DNA of 43,983 nt, from the NCBI GenBank assembly GCA_945917985.1, contig CAMEIH010000001.1, positions 1-43,983 on the forward strand. The letters are read 5' to 3'. Both the position numbers and the translations under genes were made by a program. Source of the stretch: an uncultured Clostridium sp. Lineage in GTDB: Bacteria; Bacillota; Clostridia; Lachnospirales; Lachnospiraceae. Numbering within the stretch: position 1 is the stretch's first letter; every line of letters begins with the position of its first letter. Under the pieces are notes generated by a model. It was not told the DNA's origin and ran no database searches. It saw nothing but the letters and a program-made list of their open reading frames with translations. This document shows positions 15,292-23,011 of this stretch, piece after piece.

Positions 15292-15856
15292 ATCCACACC
15301 TCCTTAGCTTTTTGATTGCATTCCGGTATTTCCATGTCACGGTTCCCATGGGAATTCCCATGGCCTGTGCGATTTCTTTAAAGGTCATCTCGCCGAGCAC
15401 CTTCAGGGAAACTACCTGCCGTTCCGACGGTTTCAGGGTTTCAAGCGCCTCCTTCACCGTCATATCACGGATCACGCTCTCCTCCACTTCACTTCCCGTC
15501 TCTTCCTTATAGAACTGTTTCTTTGTCTGCTCCTCTTCCTCCGGTCCTGCCTCAATATCCTGCATCATGGCAGTCAGCTCTTCCCGTCTGTGTTTTCGGA
15601 TATAGTCGATTGCCATATTTCTCGCCATGGTGGCGAGATACCCTTTGTGACCTCCACCGGGCTTAAACTGATCCGCCTTGTCCCAGAGCCTGATAAAAAA
15701 ATCGCTGGTGACATCTTCGGCATTTTCCCTGTTTTGCAGCACCTCATAGACGATCCTGTAAATATAACCGATATAGGCTTCATAAATTTCCTTAAGACCG
15801 GTTTTATCCCCCTGTACCATCCGTGCCACAGCCTGTTCAAATTGCTGGTCGTTCAC
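15275..15856 (-). CDS. ECF-type RNA polymerase sigma factor
   Basis: A 193-residue sigma-70-family factor of the extracytoplasmic-function type, with only regions 2 and 4. Region 2 (about 20-95) includes NAEDVTSDFFIRLWDK and YLATMARNMAIDYIRKHR. An acidic linker of about 40 residues follows. Region 4 (about 135-190) contains LKPSERQVVSLKVLGEMTFKEIA and a helix-turn-helix ending in GTVTWKYRNAIKKLRR. The start is GTG at 15856 with GGGAGG upstream. It is the first gene of a two-gene operon with its presumed membrane anti-sigma. The regulon cannot be inferred, since no clear self-promoter of GAAC/CGTC type was seen upstream. Confidence 0.85.
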   Translation of the reverse strand: MNDQQFEQAVARMVQGDKTGLKEIYEAYIGYIYRIVYEVLQNRENAEDVTSDFFIRLWDKADQFKPGGGHKGYLATMARNMAIDYIRKHRREELTAMMQDIEAGPEEEEQTKKQFYKEETGSEVEESVIRDMTVKEALETLKPSERQVVSLKVLGEMTFKEIAQAMGIPMGTVTWKYRNAIKKLRRCGYEERL

Positions 15857-15948
15857 GGTTTCCTCCCTTTCTGTATATAGATACGTTTACTTTTCCTGTT
15901 TTTATGGCAAGGCAAAAATTACTTTCTGCAAGCACAGTCATGAACAAA

Positions 15949-15977
15949 AGCCGCAGGATAGAAAACATCCCACGGCT
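15949..15977 (-). terminator. Terminator of the dapF-dapL operon
   Basis: Arms at 15949-15959 and 15967-15977 pair over eleven bases, two of them G-T. On the minus strand a short T run follows. It lies 18 bases after the dapL stop. Confidence 0.65.
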
Positions 15978-15995
15978 TTCCGCTTCTGCTTTTTA

Positions 15996-17210
15996 TTATA
16001 ACGCTTTGATTCTGTCCACTGCCTCAACGGTATTCTCATAGCTGCCGAAGGCCGTAAGTCTGAAATAGGTTTCACCGCTGGGTCCAAAGCCTGAGCCGGG
16101 AGTACCTACCACATTTGCTTTTTCCAGCAGATAATCGAAAAATTCCCAGCTTGTCATGCCATTTGGTGCTTTTAACCAGATATAAGGTGCATTCACACCG
16201 CCGGATACGGTATAGCCTGCCTCCTTCAATCCGTTTAAGATGTAAGCGGCATTTTTCATATAGTAGGAAACAAGCTGCTTTACTTCTGCCTGACCTTCCT
16301 TGGAATAAACAGCTTCACCTGCGCGCTGCACAATATAAGGTGCGCCGTTGTACTTGGTGCCATGTCTTCTTGCCCACAAGGAATGAAGGGAAACATCTCC
16401 GCTCTTTAAATCCTTGGGGATAACGGTGTAGCCTAAGCGGACACCGGTAAAGCCCGCATTCTTGGAGAAGGAGTGAAGCTCAATAGCGCAGGTTCTTGCA
16501 CCTTCACATTCATAGATGGAATGAGGCACATCCTCCTCGGAAATATAAGCTTCGTAGGCAGCATCATAAATGATGACTGCACCATTTTTATTTGCATAAT
16601 CAACCCACTCCTGAAGCTGGGGTTTAGTGATTGTAGACCCGGTGGGGTTATTGGGGAAGCAGAGGTAAATGATATCCGGCACTTCCTTGGGAAGCTCGGG
16701 AGCAAAATTGTTGTCTGCGGTACAAGGCATGTAGATCACATCGCTCCATGTCTCCGTCGCCTTATCATAAGTACCGGTTCTGCCTGCCATCACATTGGTA
16801 TCCACATACACGGGATAAACAGGATCGCAGACAGCGATCTTATTGTCAATACTGAAGATTTCCTGAATATTACCGGAATCGCATTTGGCACCATCCGATA
16901 CAAAGATTTCATCAGCGGCAATATCACAGCCTCTCTTCTGATAATCATTCTCTGCAATGGCATTTCTTAAGAACTCATAGCCAAGATCGGGTGCATAGCC
17001 TCTGAAGGTCTCAGCCTTTGCCATCTCATCCACCGCACCGTGAAGGGCGTTTATGATGGTAGGGGTAAGGGGCTGGGTTACATCGCCGATTCCCAGACGG
17101 ATAATCTTCTTGTCGGGATTGGCTGCCGCATAGGCATTTACCTTCTTGCCGATTGTGGAAAATAAGTAGCTTCCGGGGAGCTTTAAGTAATTGTCGTTTA
17201 CTTTAAACAT
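15996..17210 (-). CDS. dapL: LL-diaminopimelate aminotransferase
   Basis: A 404-residue PLP enzyme that converts tetrahydrodipicolinate straight to LL-diaminopimelate in lysine and peptidoglycan precursor synthesis, bypassing the acyl-blocked route. Family hallmarks are [11 protein letters not shown] near the N-terminus, [34 protein letters not shown], and the PLP-binding Lys in [16 protein letters not shown]. The length is that of DapL. The start at 17210 has AGGAGG 9 bases upstream; an earlier in-frame ATG does not. dapF lies 42 bases upstream on the same transcript, so the operon delivers meso-diaminopimelate from the intermediate in two steps. Confidence 0.95.
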   Translation of the reverse strand: MFKVNDNYLKLPGSYLFSTIGKKVNAYAAANPDKKIIRLGIGDVTQPLTPTIINALHGAVDEMAKAETFRGYAPDLGYEFLRNAIAENDYQKRGCDIAADEIFVSDGAKCDSGNIQEIFSIDNKIAVCDPVYPVYVDTNVMAGRTGTYDKATETWSDVIYMPCTADNNFAPELPKEVPDIIYLCFPNNPTGSTITKPQLQEWVDYANKNGAVIIYDAAYEAYISEEDVPHSIYECEGARTCAIELHSFSKNAGFTGVRLGYTVIPKDLKSGDVSLHSLWARRHGTKYNGAPYIVQRAGEAVYSKEGQAEVKQLVSYYMKNAAYILNGLKEAGYTVSGGVNAPYIWLKAPNGMTSWEFFDYLLEKANVVGTPGSGFGPSGETYFRLTAFGSYENTVEAVDRIKAL

Positions 17211-17252
17211 GTTGTTATTCCTCCTGCTTATCATTTATCTGAGCTCTGCGAG

Positions 17253-18098
17253 CTAAATTTCAATCTCTCCTTCAAAAACAGTGGCTGCGGGCCCGGTCAT
17301 ATAGACCAGATTTTGCTGTCTGTCCCACTGAATCCTGAGGGAACCTCCTAATAGTTTAACAGTAACGGTGTCATTCGTCAAACCATTTAAAATGCATGCC
17401 ACTACGGTTGCGCAGGCACCGGTTCCGCAAGCTAAGGTCTCGCCGGTTCCCCGCTCCCACACACGCATCTCCACATGCTCCTTATCGATCACTTTTACAA
17501 ATTCCGTATTTGTCCTCTTGGGAAATCTCTCATGATTTTCAAAGAGGGGACCTATCTTCTCAATGGGAAGTCCTGCCACATCATCCATGAATACCACTGC
17601 GTGCGGATTTCCCATTGACACACATGTCATTTTATAGATTTTGCCGTGAACATCAATTTCTCCGGCAATAACAGGATCCTCTTCCCTGTCGGCAATGACA
17701 GGAATATCAGCAGCCTTTAAAATAGGAGCTCCCATATTGACTTTTACGGTCGATACCTTTCCGTTCTCTGTTGTAAGGTCAAGATATTTGACTTTGCCTG
17801 CACTGACGATACTGATATGCGTCTGATCCGTCAATCCCTTATCATACACAAACTTTGCCACACAGCGGATACCGTTTCCGCACATCTCCGCTCTGGAGCC
17901 GTCCATGTTGTACATTTCCATCTCAAAATCAGCCTCTGTGGAAGGATTGATAAAAATCACACCATCCCCTCCGATTCCGAAATGTCTGTCACTCAGTTTC
18001 TTTACCACATCAGGCTTTTTTTCCTGCGGGATACTTTCTTTTGCGCCGTCCACATAAATATAATCATTTCCGCATCCATGCATCTTCGTAAATTTCAT
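17253..18098 (-). CDS. dapF: Diaminopimelate epimerase
   Basis: A 281-residue cofactor-free racemase turning LL- into meso-diaminopimelate. The opening KMHGCGNDYIYVDG is typical. Both catalytic cysteines are present, in EMCGNGIRC (C73) and LACGTGACAT. GNPHAVVF is the substrate segment. AAAGGAG precedes the ATG at 18098; the longer open frame upstream runs through a terminator and is not used. It is the first gene of the dapF-dapL operon. The only -10-like sequence upstream sits inside the terminator of the preceding operon. Confidence 0.95.
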   Translation of the reverse strand: MKFTKMHGCGNDYIYVDGAKESIPQEKKPDVVKKLSDRHFGIGGDGVIFINPSTEADFEMEMYNMDGSRAEMCGNGIRCVAKFVYDKGLTDQTHISIVSAGKVKYLDLTTENGKVSTVKVNMGAPILKAADIPVIADREEDPVIAGEIDVHGKIYKMTCVSMGNPHAVVFMDDVAGLPIEKIGPLFENHERFPKRTNTEFVKVIDKEHVEMRVWERGTGETLACGTGACATVVACILNGLTNDTVTVKLLGGSLRIQWDRQQNLVYMTGPAATVFEGEIEI

Positions 18099-18120
18099 AC
18101 TTTTTCCGCTCCTTTGAATG

Positions 18121-18165
18121 AAAAAAATGTGATAAACCAAACCATCTGATTATAGTTTACCACAT
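18121..18165 (-). terminator. Terminator of the phosphate/ppk/corA operon
   Basis: Arms ATGTGATAAAC (18127-18137) and GTTTACCACAT (18155-18165) pair with one wobble and are followed on the minus strand by seven T. The stem ends 22 bases before the dapF start codon. Confidence 0.75.
18149..18154 (-). promoter_or_regulatory. Candidate -10 box of dapF inside a terminator loop
   Basis: TATAAT on the minus strand lies in the 17-base loop of the upstream operon's terminator. A convincing -35 is not visible at 17 bases. The position, 50 bases before dapF, suits a start of transcription near 18142. Confidence 0.4.
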
Positions 18166-18229
18166 TTTTTCATCCCTTGTATCATATTCCTTGCGGTCAG
18201 GTATGCAAAAAGTGCTGTTTCCTCTCACG

Positions 18230-19144
18230 CTATAAGATTTTTTTCTTCTTAAAAATAAAAATACATCCTGCAATGACCACGAGGCTAAGGATAACGACTC
18301 CCGGATAGCCGTTCTCAAGCTCCGGCATATTCCTAAAATTCATGCCATACCAGCCTGTAATTAAAGTCAGCGGGAAGAATATGGTGGATATCACCGTCAG
18401 AAACTGCATATTCCGGTTCTGCTGGGCATCCACCTGTGCCTGATAAGCATCCTGGACCTGCTTGGCATATTCCAATAAATGGGCGGTTCTTCCCATAAGC
18501 CTGTCGGCACGGTCGGCAATGATTCCAAAATATTTCAGCCTCTTTTTGGCAAAGAATCCGTTCTCATTTTCCTCCAGTTCCTTCCCCATGTCCATCAGCT
18601 GATCATAATATCCGCGCAGAGTCAGAAGTTCCTTGCGGATAGGCATGATCTCATTCTGAAAACCCTCAATCACGCCATCCATCACCTTTTCCTCCATATC
18701 CATGATCAAGCTTTCATAACGGCCCAGGGTTTCCACATCACGGCTCATGAACTGTCCGATAAAATTGTAGATAAAATGTTCTCTGGTTTCCCCCTGCTTT
18801 GTCCTGTTCTGACGGATCCGCATGATCAGTCGCCAGGAAAAATCATTGTCATCTATAATCACGATATGCCGCTGATTGATAAAAAACAGAATCCGGTACC
18901 TGCTTCCCAGTACATCCAGAAGCTTTGGAATGCAAAAGAAGCCCGCAAGACATTCCTGCTGGGCTTCCATTCTGCAGAAGCTGACTGTCTGAAGACTGAT
19001 ATCACCTTCATACACCATTTCAGCCAGCTCCATCACTTCTTTTGCTTCTTTCGATGTAGCTACAAACACCGCCGATCTGTCCTCTGCCTTAAATTGTTCT
19101 TCATCGATAGGTTCCAGAGTTTCTCCCAAAGCAAGTATGATCAC
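18230..19144 (-). CDS. corA: CorA-type magnesium/divalent cation channel
   Basis: A 304-residue membrane channel of the CorA family. An N-terminal cytoplasmic domain (to about 235) ends in the long pore helix. The first transmembrane helix closes with the selectivity signature YGMNF (about residue 268), then comes the acidic NMPELENG loop and a second C-terminal helix. The last residues are a Lys-rich tail, as usual. The start is GTG at 19144, overlapping the ppk stop by four bases (GTGA), with AGGAAGGTG upstream. It is the last gene of a Na/Pi cotransporter-ppk-corA operon. Magnesium as polyphosphate counter-ion makes functional sense. Confidence 0.85.
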   Translation of the reverse strand: MIILALGETLEPIDEEQFKAEDRSAVFVATSKEAKEVMELAEMVYEGDISLQTVSFCRMEAQQECLAGFFCIPKLLDVLGSRYRILFFINQRHIVIIDDNDFSWRLIMRIRQNRTKQGETREHFIYNFIGQFMSRDVETLGRYESLIMDMEEKVMDGVIEGFQNEIMPIRKELLTLRGYYDQLMDMGKELEENENGFFAKKRLKYFGIIADRADRLMGRTAHLLEYAKQVQDAYQAQVDAQQNRNMQFLTVISTIFFPLTLITGWYGMNFRNMPELENGYPGVVILSLVVIAGCIFIFKKKKIL

Positions 19145-20994
19145 TTTACCACACCTTCCTGATTACCGGTATTCCGGTCATATGCCTGTTGATAAAAATA
19201 TTCCTGGGAATTTAATGGCGTGTCTGTCTCCTGAATTCTGATATAGTTACCGTCGCTGAGCATCTGTCTGGCCTGCTGATTGTCACTGAGCATGGTAATG
19301 AACATCTCCCTCAGCTGCAGTTTTAAATCCCTGTCATGAACAGGGGCTGCCACCTCCACACGGCGCAGGGTATTCCGCGTCATGTAATCGGCAGAAGCTA
19401 TATAAATTTTTTCCTGTTCCCCTTTTCCGAATATATAGATTCTGGAATGTTCCAGGAAGCGTCCAACAATACTGATTACACGGATATTTTCCGTAGCCCC
19501 CTCCACGCCGGGAACAAGGCAGCAGATACCGCGCACGATCAGATCTATCTTTACGCCTGCCTGTGAAGCCTCGATAAATTTATCAATGATCTTTTTATCG
19601 GTGAGGGAATTAATCTTGATACCTATGTAAGCCTCTTCTCCGTTTTTCGCTTTCGCGATCTCGTCCTCGATCATGGCGATCACTCTGTTTTGCAGACATT
19701 TGGGTGCAACAAGCAGTTCCTTTGTGGATTCCACCACTTCACCCATGGCAAGCGCCTGAAAAACACCGGCTGCCTCCTGTCCGATCTCCTGATCGGCAGT
19801 CATGAGGGAAAGATCCGTGTAAAGTCTTGCCGTTTTTTCATTGTAATTGCCGGTACCGATCTGAGTATAATATTCCGTTTTGCCCTCATTTCTTCTGGTG
19901 ATCAGGCAGAGCTTGGAATGTACCTTGTAGCCGCCAAGGCCATAAATCACCTGACATCCTGCCTCCTCAAGACGTCTTGACCATTCAATATTGTTTTCCT
20001 CATCGAAACGGGCCTTCAGTTCCACAAGAACAAGTACATCCTTGCCGTTTTCAGCCGCTTCTATCAGTGATTCCACGATTTTGCTGTGCTTTGCCACTCT
20101 GTAGAGGGTCATCTTGATAGATACCACCGACTCATCGTTTGCCGCTTCACTCAACATTTCAAGGAACGGTTTCATGCTCTCAAAAGGATAGGAAAGCAGC
20201 TTATCTTTCTCTCTGATCTGTGCAAGAACAGATTCCCCGCTCTTAAACTGAGAGGATTTTTGGGGAATTCTCTTCTCAAAAAAGAGTTCCGGCTTCTGAC
20301 GCAGAATATCCTGGAATTGAAACAGGAAAGACAGTTCAAGCGGGGTATTGTTTCTGAACACATACTCCTTCTTTACCTCCAGATAATCGCAGAGCGTATC
20401 CACGATATCTCCTTCCAGATCTCTTGACAGTTCGAGACGCACCGGTGCCAGCCTTTTGCGCTTTTTGATCATCTCAGCCATAAATTCACGATAATCAAGA
20501 TCCTCATCATAGAGGGCATCCGCATCGATATCCGCATTTCTGGTAACCCGGAGGAGTGACTTGGATTTCACGAAATAACCGCTGAAAATCTTGGGTACAA
20601 AGTGGAGGATCAGTTCTTCCGCCAGCATATAAGTCCCCTCTTCACCGGGTATCTGGATCAGTCTGGGAAAGACACCGCTGCTGCAGGGAATGATCCCCAG
20701 CTTTTCCTTACCGTTCTTCTTCTCAAGCACGGCAACCGCATAAATTTCCCTGTTTCGAAGGAAGGGAAAGGGCTGTCTTTTTCCAACGATACTGGGAGAG
20801 ATTAAAGGAGCAATCTCCTGATCAAAATACCATTCCAGATATTCACTTTCCTTATTTCCGATCTTGCGGAAATCCACCAGTTTTACTCCATAACCTGCAA
20901 TATTTTCCAATAGCTCCTCATAAACAGCATCTTTTCTTCTGTTAAGCTTCTCCACCTCCGTGAGAATGGCTTTGATCTGCTCTCCCGGCGTCAT
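19141..20994 (-). CDS. ppk: Polyphosphate kinase 1, N-terminally truncated
   Basis: A 617-residue PPK1 core; full-length enzymes are about 690-720. PPK1 reversibly builds polyphosphate from ATP. The frame holds most of the N domain's end, the head domain, and both C-terminal phospholipase-D-like domains. KRQPFPFLRN is present, as is the catalytic-His segment YGLGGYKVHSKLCLI. The missing part is the conserved N-terminus. Its first residues (KVYMNRELS) are found upstream in another frame, and the region before the ATG in this frame reads VRDNKTE, a conserved PPK stretch that would normally be internal. A deletion with frameshift is therefore likely. The ATG overlaps the stop of the N-terminal fragment (ATGA), so re-initiation could still yield the core. 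No own ribosome site is visible. Activity without the N domain is uncertain. Confidence 0.8.
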   Translation of the reverse strand: MTPGEQIKAILTEVEKLNRRKDAVYEELLENIAGYGVKLVDFRKIGNKESEYLEWYFDQEIAPLISPSIVGKRQPFPFLRNREIYAVAVLEKKNGKEKLGIIPCSSGVFPRLIQIPGEEGTYMLAEELILHFVPKIFSGYFVKSKSLLRVTRNADIDADALYDEDLDYREFMAEMIKKRKRLAPVRLELSRDLEGDIVDTLCDYLEVKKEYVFRNNTPLELSFLFQFQDILRQKPELFFEKRIPQKSSQFKSGESVLAQIREKDKLLSYPFESMKPFLEMLSEAANDESVVSIKMTLYRVAKHSKIVESLIEAAENGKDVLVLVELKARFDEENNIEWSRRLEEAGCQVIYGLGGYKVHSKLCLITRRNEGKTEYYTQIGTGNYNEKTARLYTDLSLMTADQEIGQEAAGVFQALAMGEVVESTKELLVAPKCLQNRVIAMIEDEIAKAKNGEEAYIGIKINSLTDKKIIDKFIEASQAGVKIDLIVRGICCLVPGVEGATENIRVISIVGRFLEHSRIYIFGKGEQEKIYIASADYMTRNTLRRVEVAAPVHDRDLKLQLREMFITMLSDNQQARQMLSDGNYIRIQETDTPLNSQEYFYQQAYDRNTGNQEGVVK

Positions 20995-21080
20995 TTCCGT
21001 TTTGTTATCACGGACTCCGGTGGAAAGAAGCTTCTGATCGATGAGAGTTCCCTGTTCATATATACTTTATTTTTGCTCAT
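20991..21080 (-). pseudogene. Original 5' end of ppk, cut off by a frameshifting deletion
   Basis: A 29-codon reading frame starting at ATG 21080, which overlaps the end of the Na/Pi cotransporter gene. It begins MSKNKVYMNRELS, the canonical PPK1 N-terminus, then runs into out-of-frame sequence and stops at a TGA that overlaps the start codon of the truncated core. In the core frame the same DNA reads GTLIDQKLLSTGVRDNKTE, matching the later PPK segment normally found after about 45 further residues (the SWLxFNxRVLEEA to SNLDEFFMVRVGS part). That block is absent. Confidence 0.7.
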
Positions 21081-22785
21081 TTGTCTGTTCTCCTTCTTTC
21101 TCTCCGGCCTCGATAAAATAAGTCATATCTACTCTGCCAAGAGCCGCATCTGCAATATTGACGCAGCAGTTTCCCATACGGTCCACGCTGTGAAGAATAT
21201 CGTTTAATGATGCTGTCATATTGGCTGCACATTTTCCCTTGCTGACTCTGTCCATATGTCCTTTGCGCATCTCAATATCAAGATCCAGTACCTTTTCTCT
21301 TCTCTTTCGGATTTTCTTTGCGCTGTCCTGATTACCCGTGGTCATAACATCGATGGCACCTGAATACATCTCTTCAATCACCTTAAGGCTCTTTTCCAGA
21401 TCCTTCATGGCATCCTTGGAATACTTATATTTCTTTGCCATCTTATCCTCCAGGGAATCCGCAATATCATTACAGAGGATCCCCATACGTTCCACATCGC
21501 TGAGCACATACATGATCCCCGCAGTCTGGTTTGCCTGTTCCTCGGTCAGAACACCGGCAGAAAACAGTCCGCTCAGATATTCCGTAATTTTACTGCTCAA
21601 GCTTTCCACCGCCTGTGCCTTTTCATTCATGGAACCAAGCAGCGCCCTGTCCTCTTTTCTCGCCGCTACCGAGGCATTCTGAAGCAGCTCCTTGACGATG
21701 TCGCTGACGCGAAGTACCTCTCTTGCCACCAGCTGAAGCGCAGCGGTAGGCTGGCTCACAAGGCGCTCATCCAGATAGACAGGCTCTGACGGATGACCTG
21801 CTTCTTCCCTGCCGTCAGGGATGAGCCGCATAACGATCTTTACCATCAGCCAGAGAAGGGGCGTCCATAGTATCGTCATCACCAGGTTAAAACCTGTGTG
21901 GGCATTTGCAATCTGTCTGGAGATCACTTCAACCTCCGGTCCCTTAGGTGAAATTATTTTGATAATCTCCGCAAAGGGTGTCACAAACCAGATAAACAGA
22001 AGACTTCCCGATATGTTAAAAATGGAATGGGCAAGCGCTGTTCTTTTGGCATCTTTCGGCTGACCGATGCTGGCAAGGAGCGCCGTGATCGTAGTACCGA
22101 TATTATCACCAAGCAGAATAGGAATTGCACCGGCAAGTCCGATGATACTTGTGACCTCGTCCGCTCCCGGCTGGGAGGCAAAGTTCTGCAGCACGGCAAT
22201 GGTGGCACTACTGCTCTGCACCACCATCGTCATCAGAGCGCCCAACGCCACACCGAGCACCGGTATATCGGCAACTTTGGCTATCATATTGGTGAAAACG
22301 GGACTGGAGGCTAAGGGCTTCATCACGCCTCCCATGGTCTCGATTCCCAAAAACAGAAGACCAAAGGCAAATACTGTCTGTCCGATATTTTTTATTTTTT
22401 CCGATTTGGAGATAAAGGCTACGATAAAGCCTGCAAAGATGAAGAGATAAATATAATCACTGATCTTGAAAGCTATGATCTGCGCTGTCATGGTAGTACC
22501 GATGTTGGCACCGAAAATAATGGAGATTGCTTGTGGCAGCGTCATCAGCCCGGCACTGACAAACCCGATAGCCATAACCGTCGTTGCACTGCTGCTCTGC
22601 AAGACAGCCGTAACAAGCGCACCGGCAAGTACTCCCATGACCGGATTTTTCGTAAGCATCCCGAGGATTGCCTTCATTTTTTCTCCGGCTGCCTTCTGCA
22701 GACATTCACTCATCATATTCATGCCAAAAATAAAAATGGCAAGCCCTCCAAACAATCCAAATAAAATTTCCATTGTATGGTTCAT
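21067..22785 (-). CDS. Na/Pi cotransporter family protein with PhoU-like domain
   Basis: A 572-residue protein. The N-terminal 330 residues form the membrane part with two inverted repeats, each carrying the QSSSATT / QSSSATI signature typical of sodium-phosphate cotransporters. The C-terminal 200 residues are helical and PhoU-like (LVAREVLRVSDIVKELLQNA onward). It should move phosphate coupled to sodium across the inner membrane. The stop overlaps the original ppk start. Together with ppk and corA it forms a phosphate-uptake and storage operon. A Pho-box-like array and a -10 box lie upstream. The exact transport direction is not shown by sequence. Confidence 0.85.
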   Translation of the reverse strand: MNHTMEILFGLFGGLAIFIFGMNMMSECLQKAAGEKMKAILGMLTKNPVMGVLAGALVTAVLQSSSATTVMAIGFVSAGLMTLPQAISIIFGANIGTTMTAQIIAFKISDYIYLFIFAGFIVAFISKSEKIKNIGQTVFAFGLLFLGIETMGGVMKPLASSPVFTNMIAKVADIPVLGVALGALMTMVVQSSSATIAVLQNFASQPGADEVTSIIGLAGAIPILLGDNIGTTITALLASIGQPKDAKRTALAHSIFNISGSLLFIWFVTPFAEIIKIISPKGPEVEVISRQIANAHTGFNLVMTILWTPLLWLMVKIVMRLIPDGREEAGHPSEPVYLDERLVSQPTAALQLVAREVLRVSDIVKELLQNASVAARKEDRALLGSMNEKAQAVESLSSKITEYLSGLFSAGVLTEEQANQTAGIMYVLSDVERMGILCNDIADSLEDKMAKKYKYSKDAMKDLEKSLKVIEEMYSGAIDVMTTGNQDSAKKIRKRREKVLDLDIEMRKGHMDRVSKGKCAANMTASLNDILHSVDRMGNCCVNIADAALGRVDMTYFIEAGEKEGEQTNEQK

Positions 22786-22819
22786 TTCTGTTACCCCGCT
22801 TTTCTCCTAGTTTGGTTTC

Positions 22820-22873
22820 ATTATACTAGGGCGACGTAAATTCCAGGTTATGCCTATGTCAAATCTATGTAAA
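22820..22873 (-). promoter_or_regulatory. Pho-box-like repeat array and -10 box of the phosphate operon
   Basis: On the minus strand four hexamers TTTACA (22868-22873), TTGACA (22857-22862), ATAACC (22846-22851) and TTTACG (22835-22840) recur with an exact 11-base period. A consensus TATAAT follows at 22820-22825. Gram-positive PhoP boxes are TT(A/T)ACA-like hexamers separated by about five bases, so this fits induction by phosphate limitation and suits the genes controlled. Confidence 0.6.
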
Positions 22874-22887
22874 ATTTTATTTTTGAC

Positions 22888-22938
22888 AAAAAAAGACAGT
22901 CTGTGCGGAAACTTTCGTTTCCGCACAGACTGTCTTTT
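22888..22938 (-). terminator. Flagellin terminator
   Basis: A perfect 19-base-pair stem (arms 22894-22912 and 22917-22935) with a four-base loop is followed on the minus strand by seven T. It lies 74 bases after the flagellin stop. Confidence 0.9.
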
Positions 22939-23011
22939 CTGATAATTTGCTGATTTACACGTTTTATTTTAGATTACTGATTTTCTGTTGCTCTATAACT
23001 ATATTTTTTTA

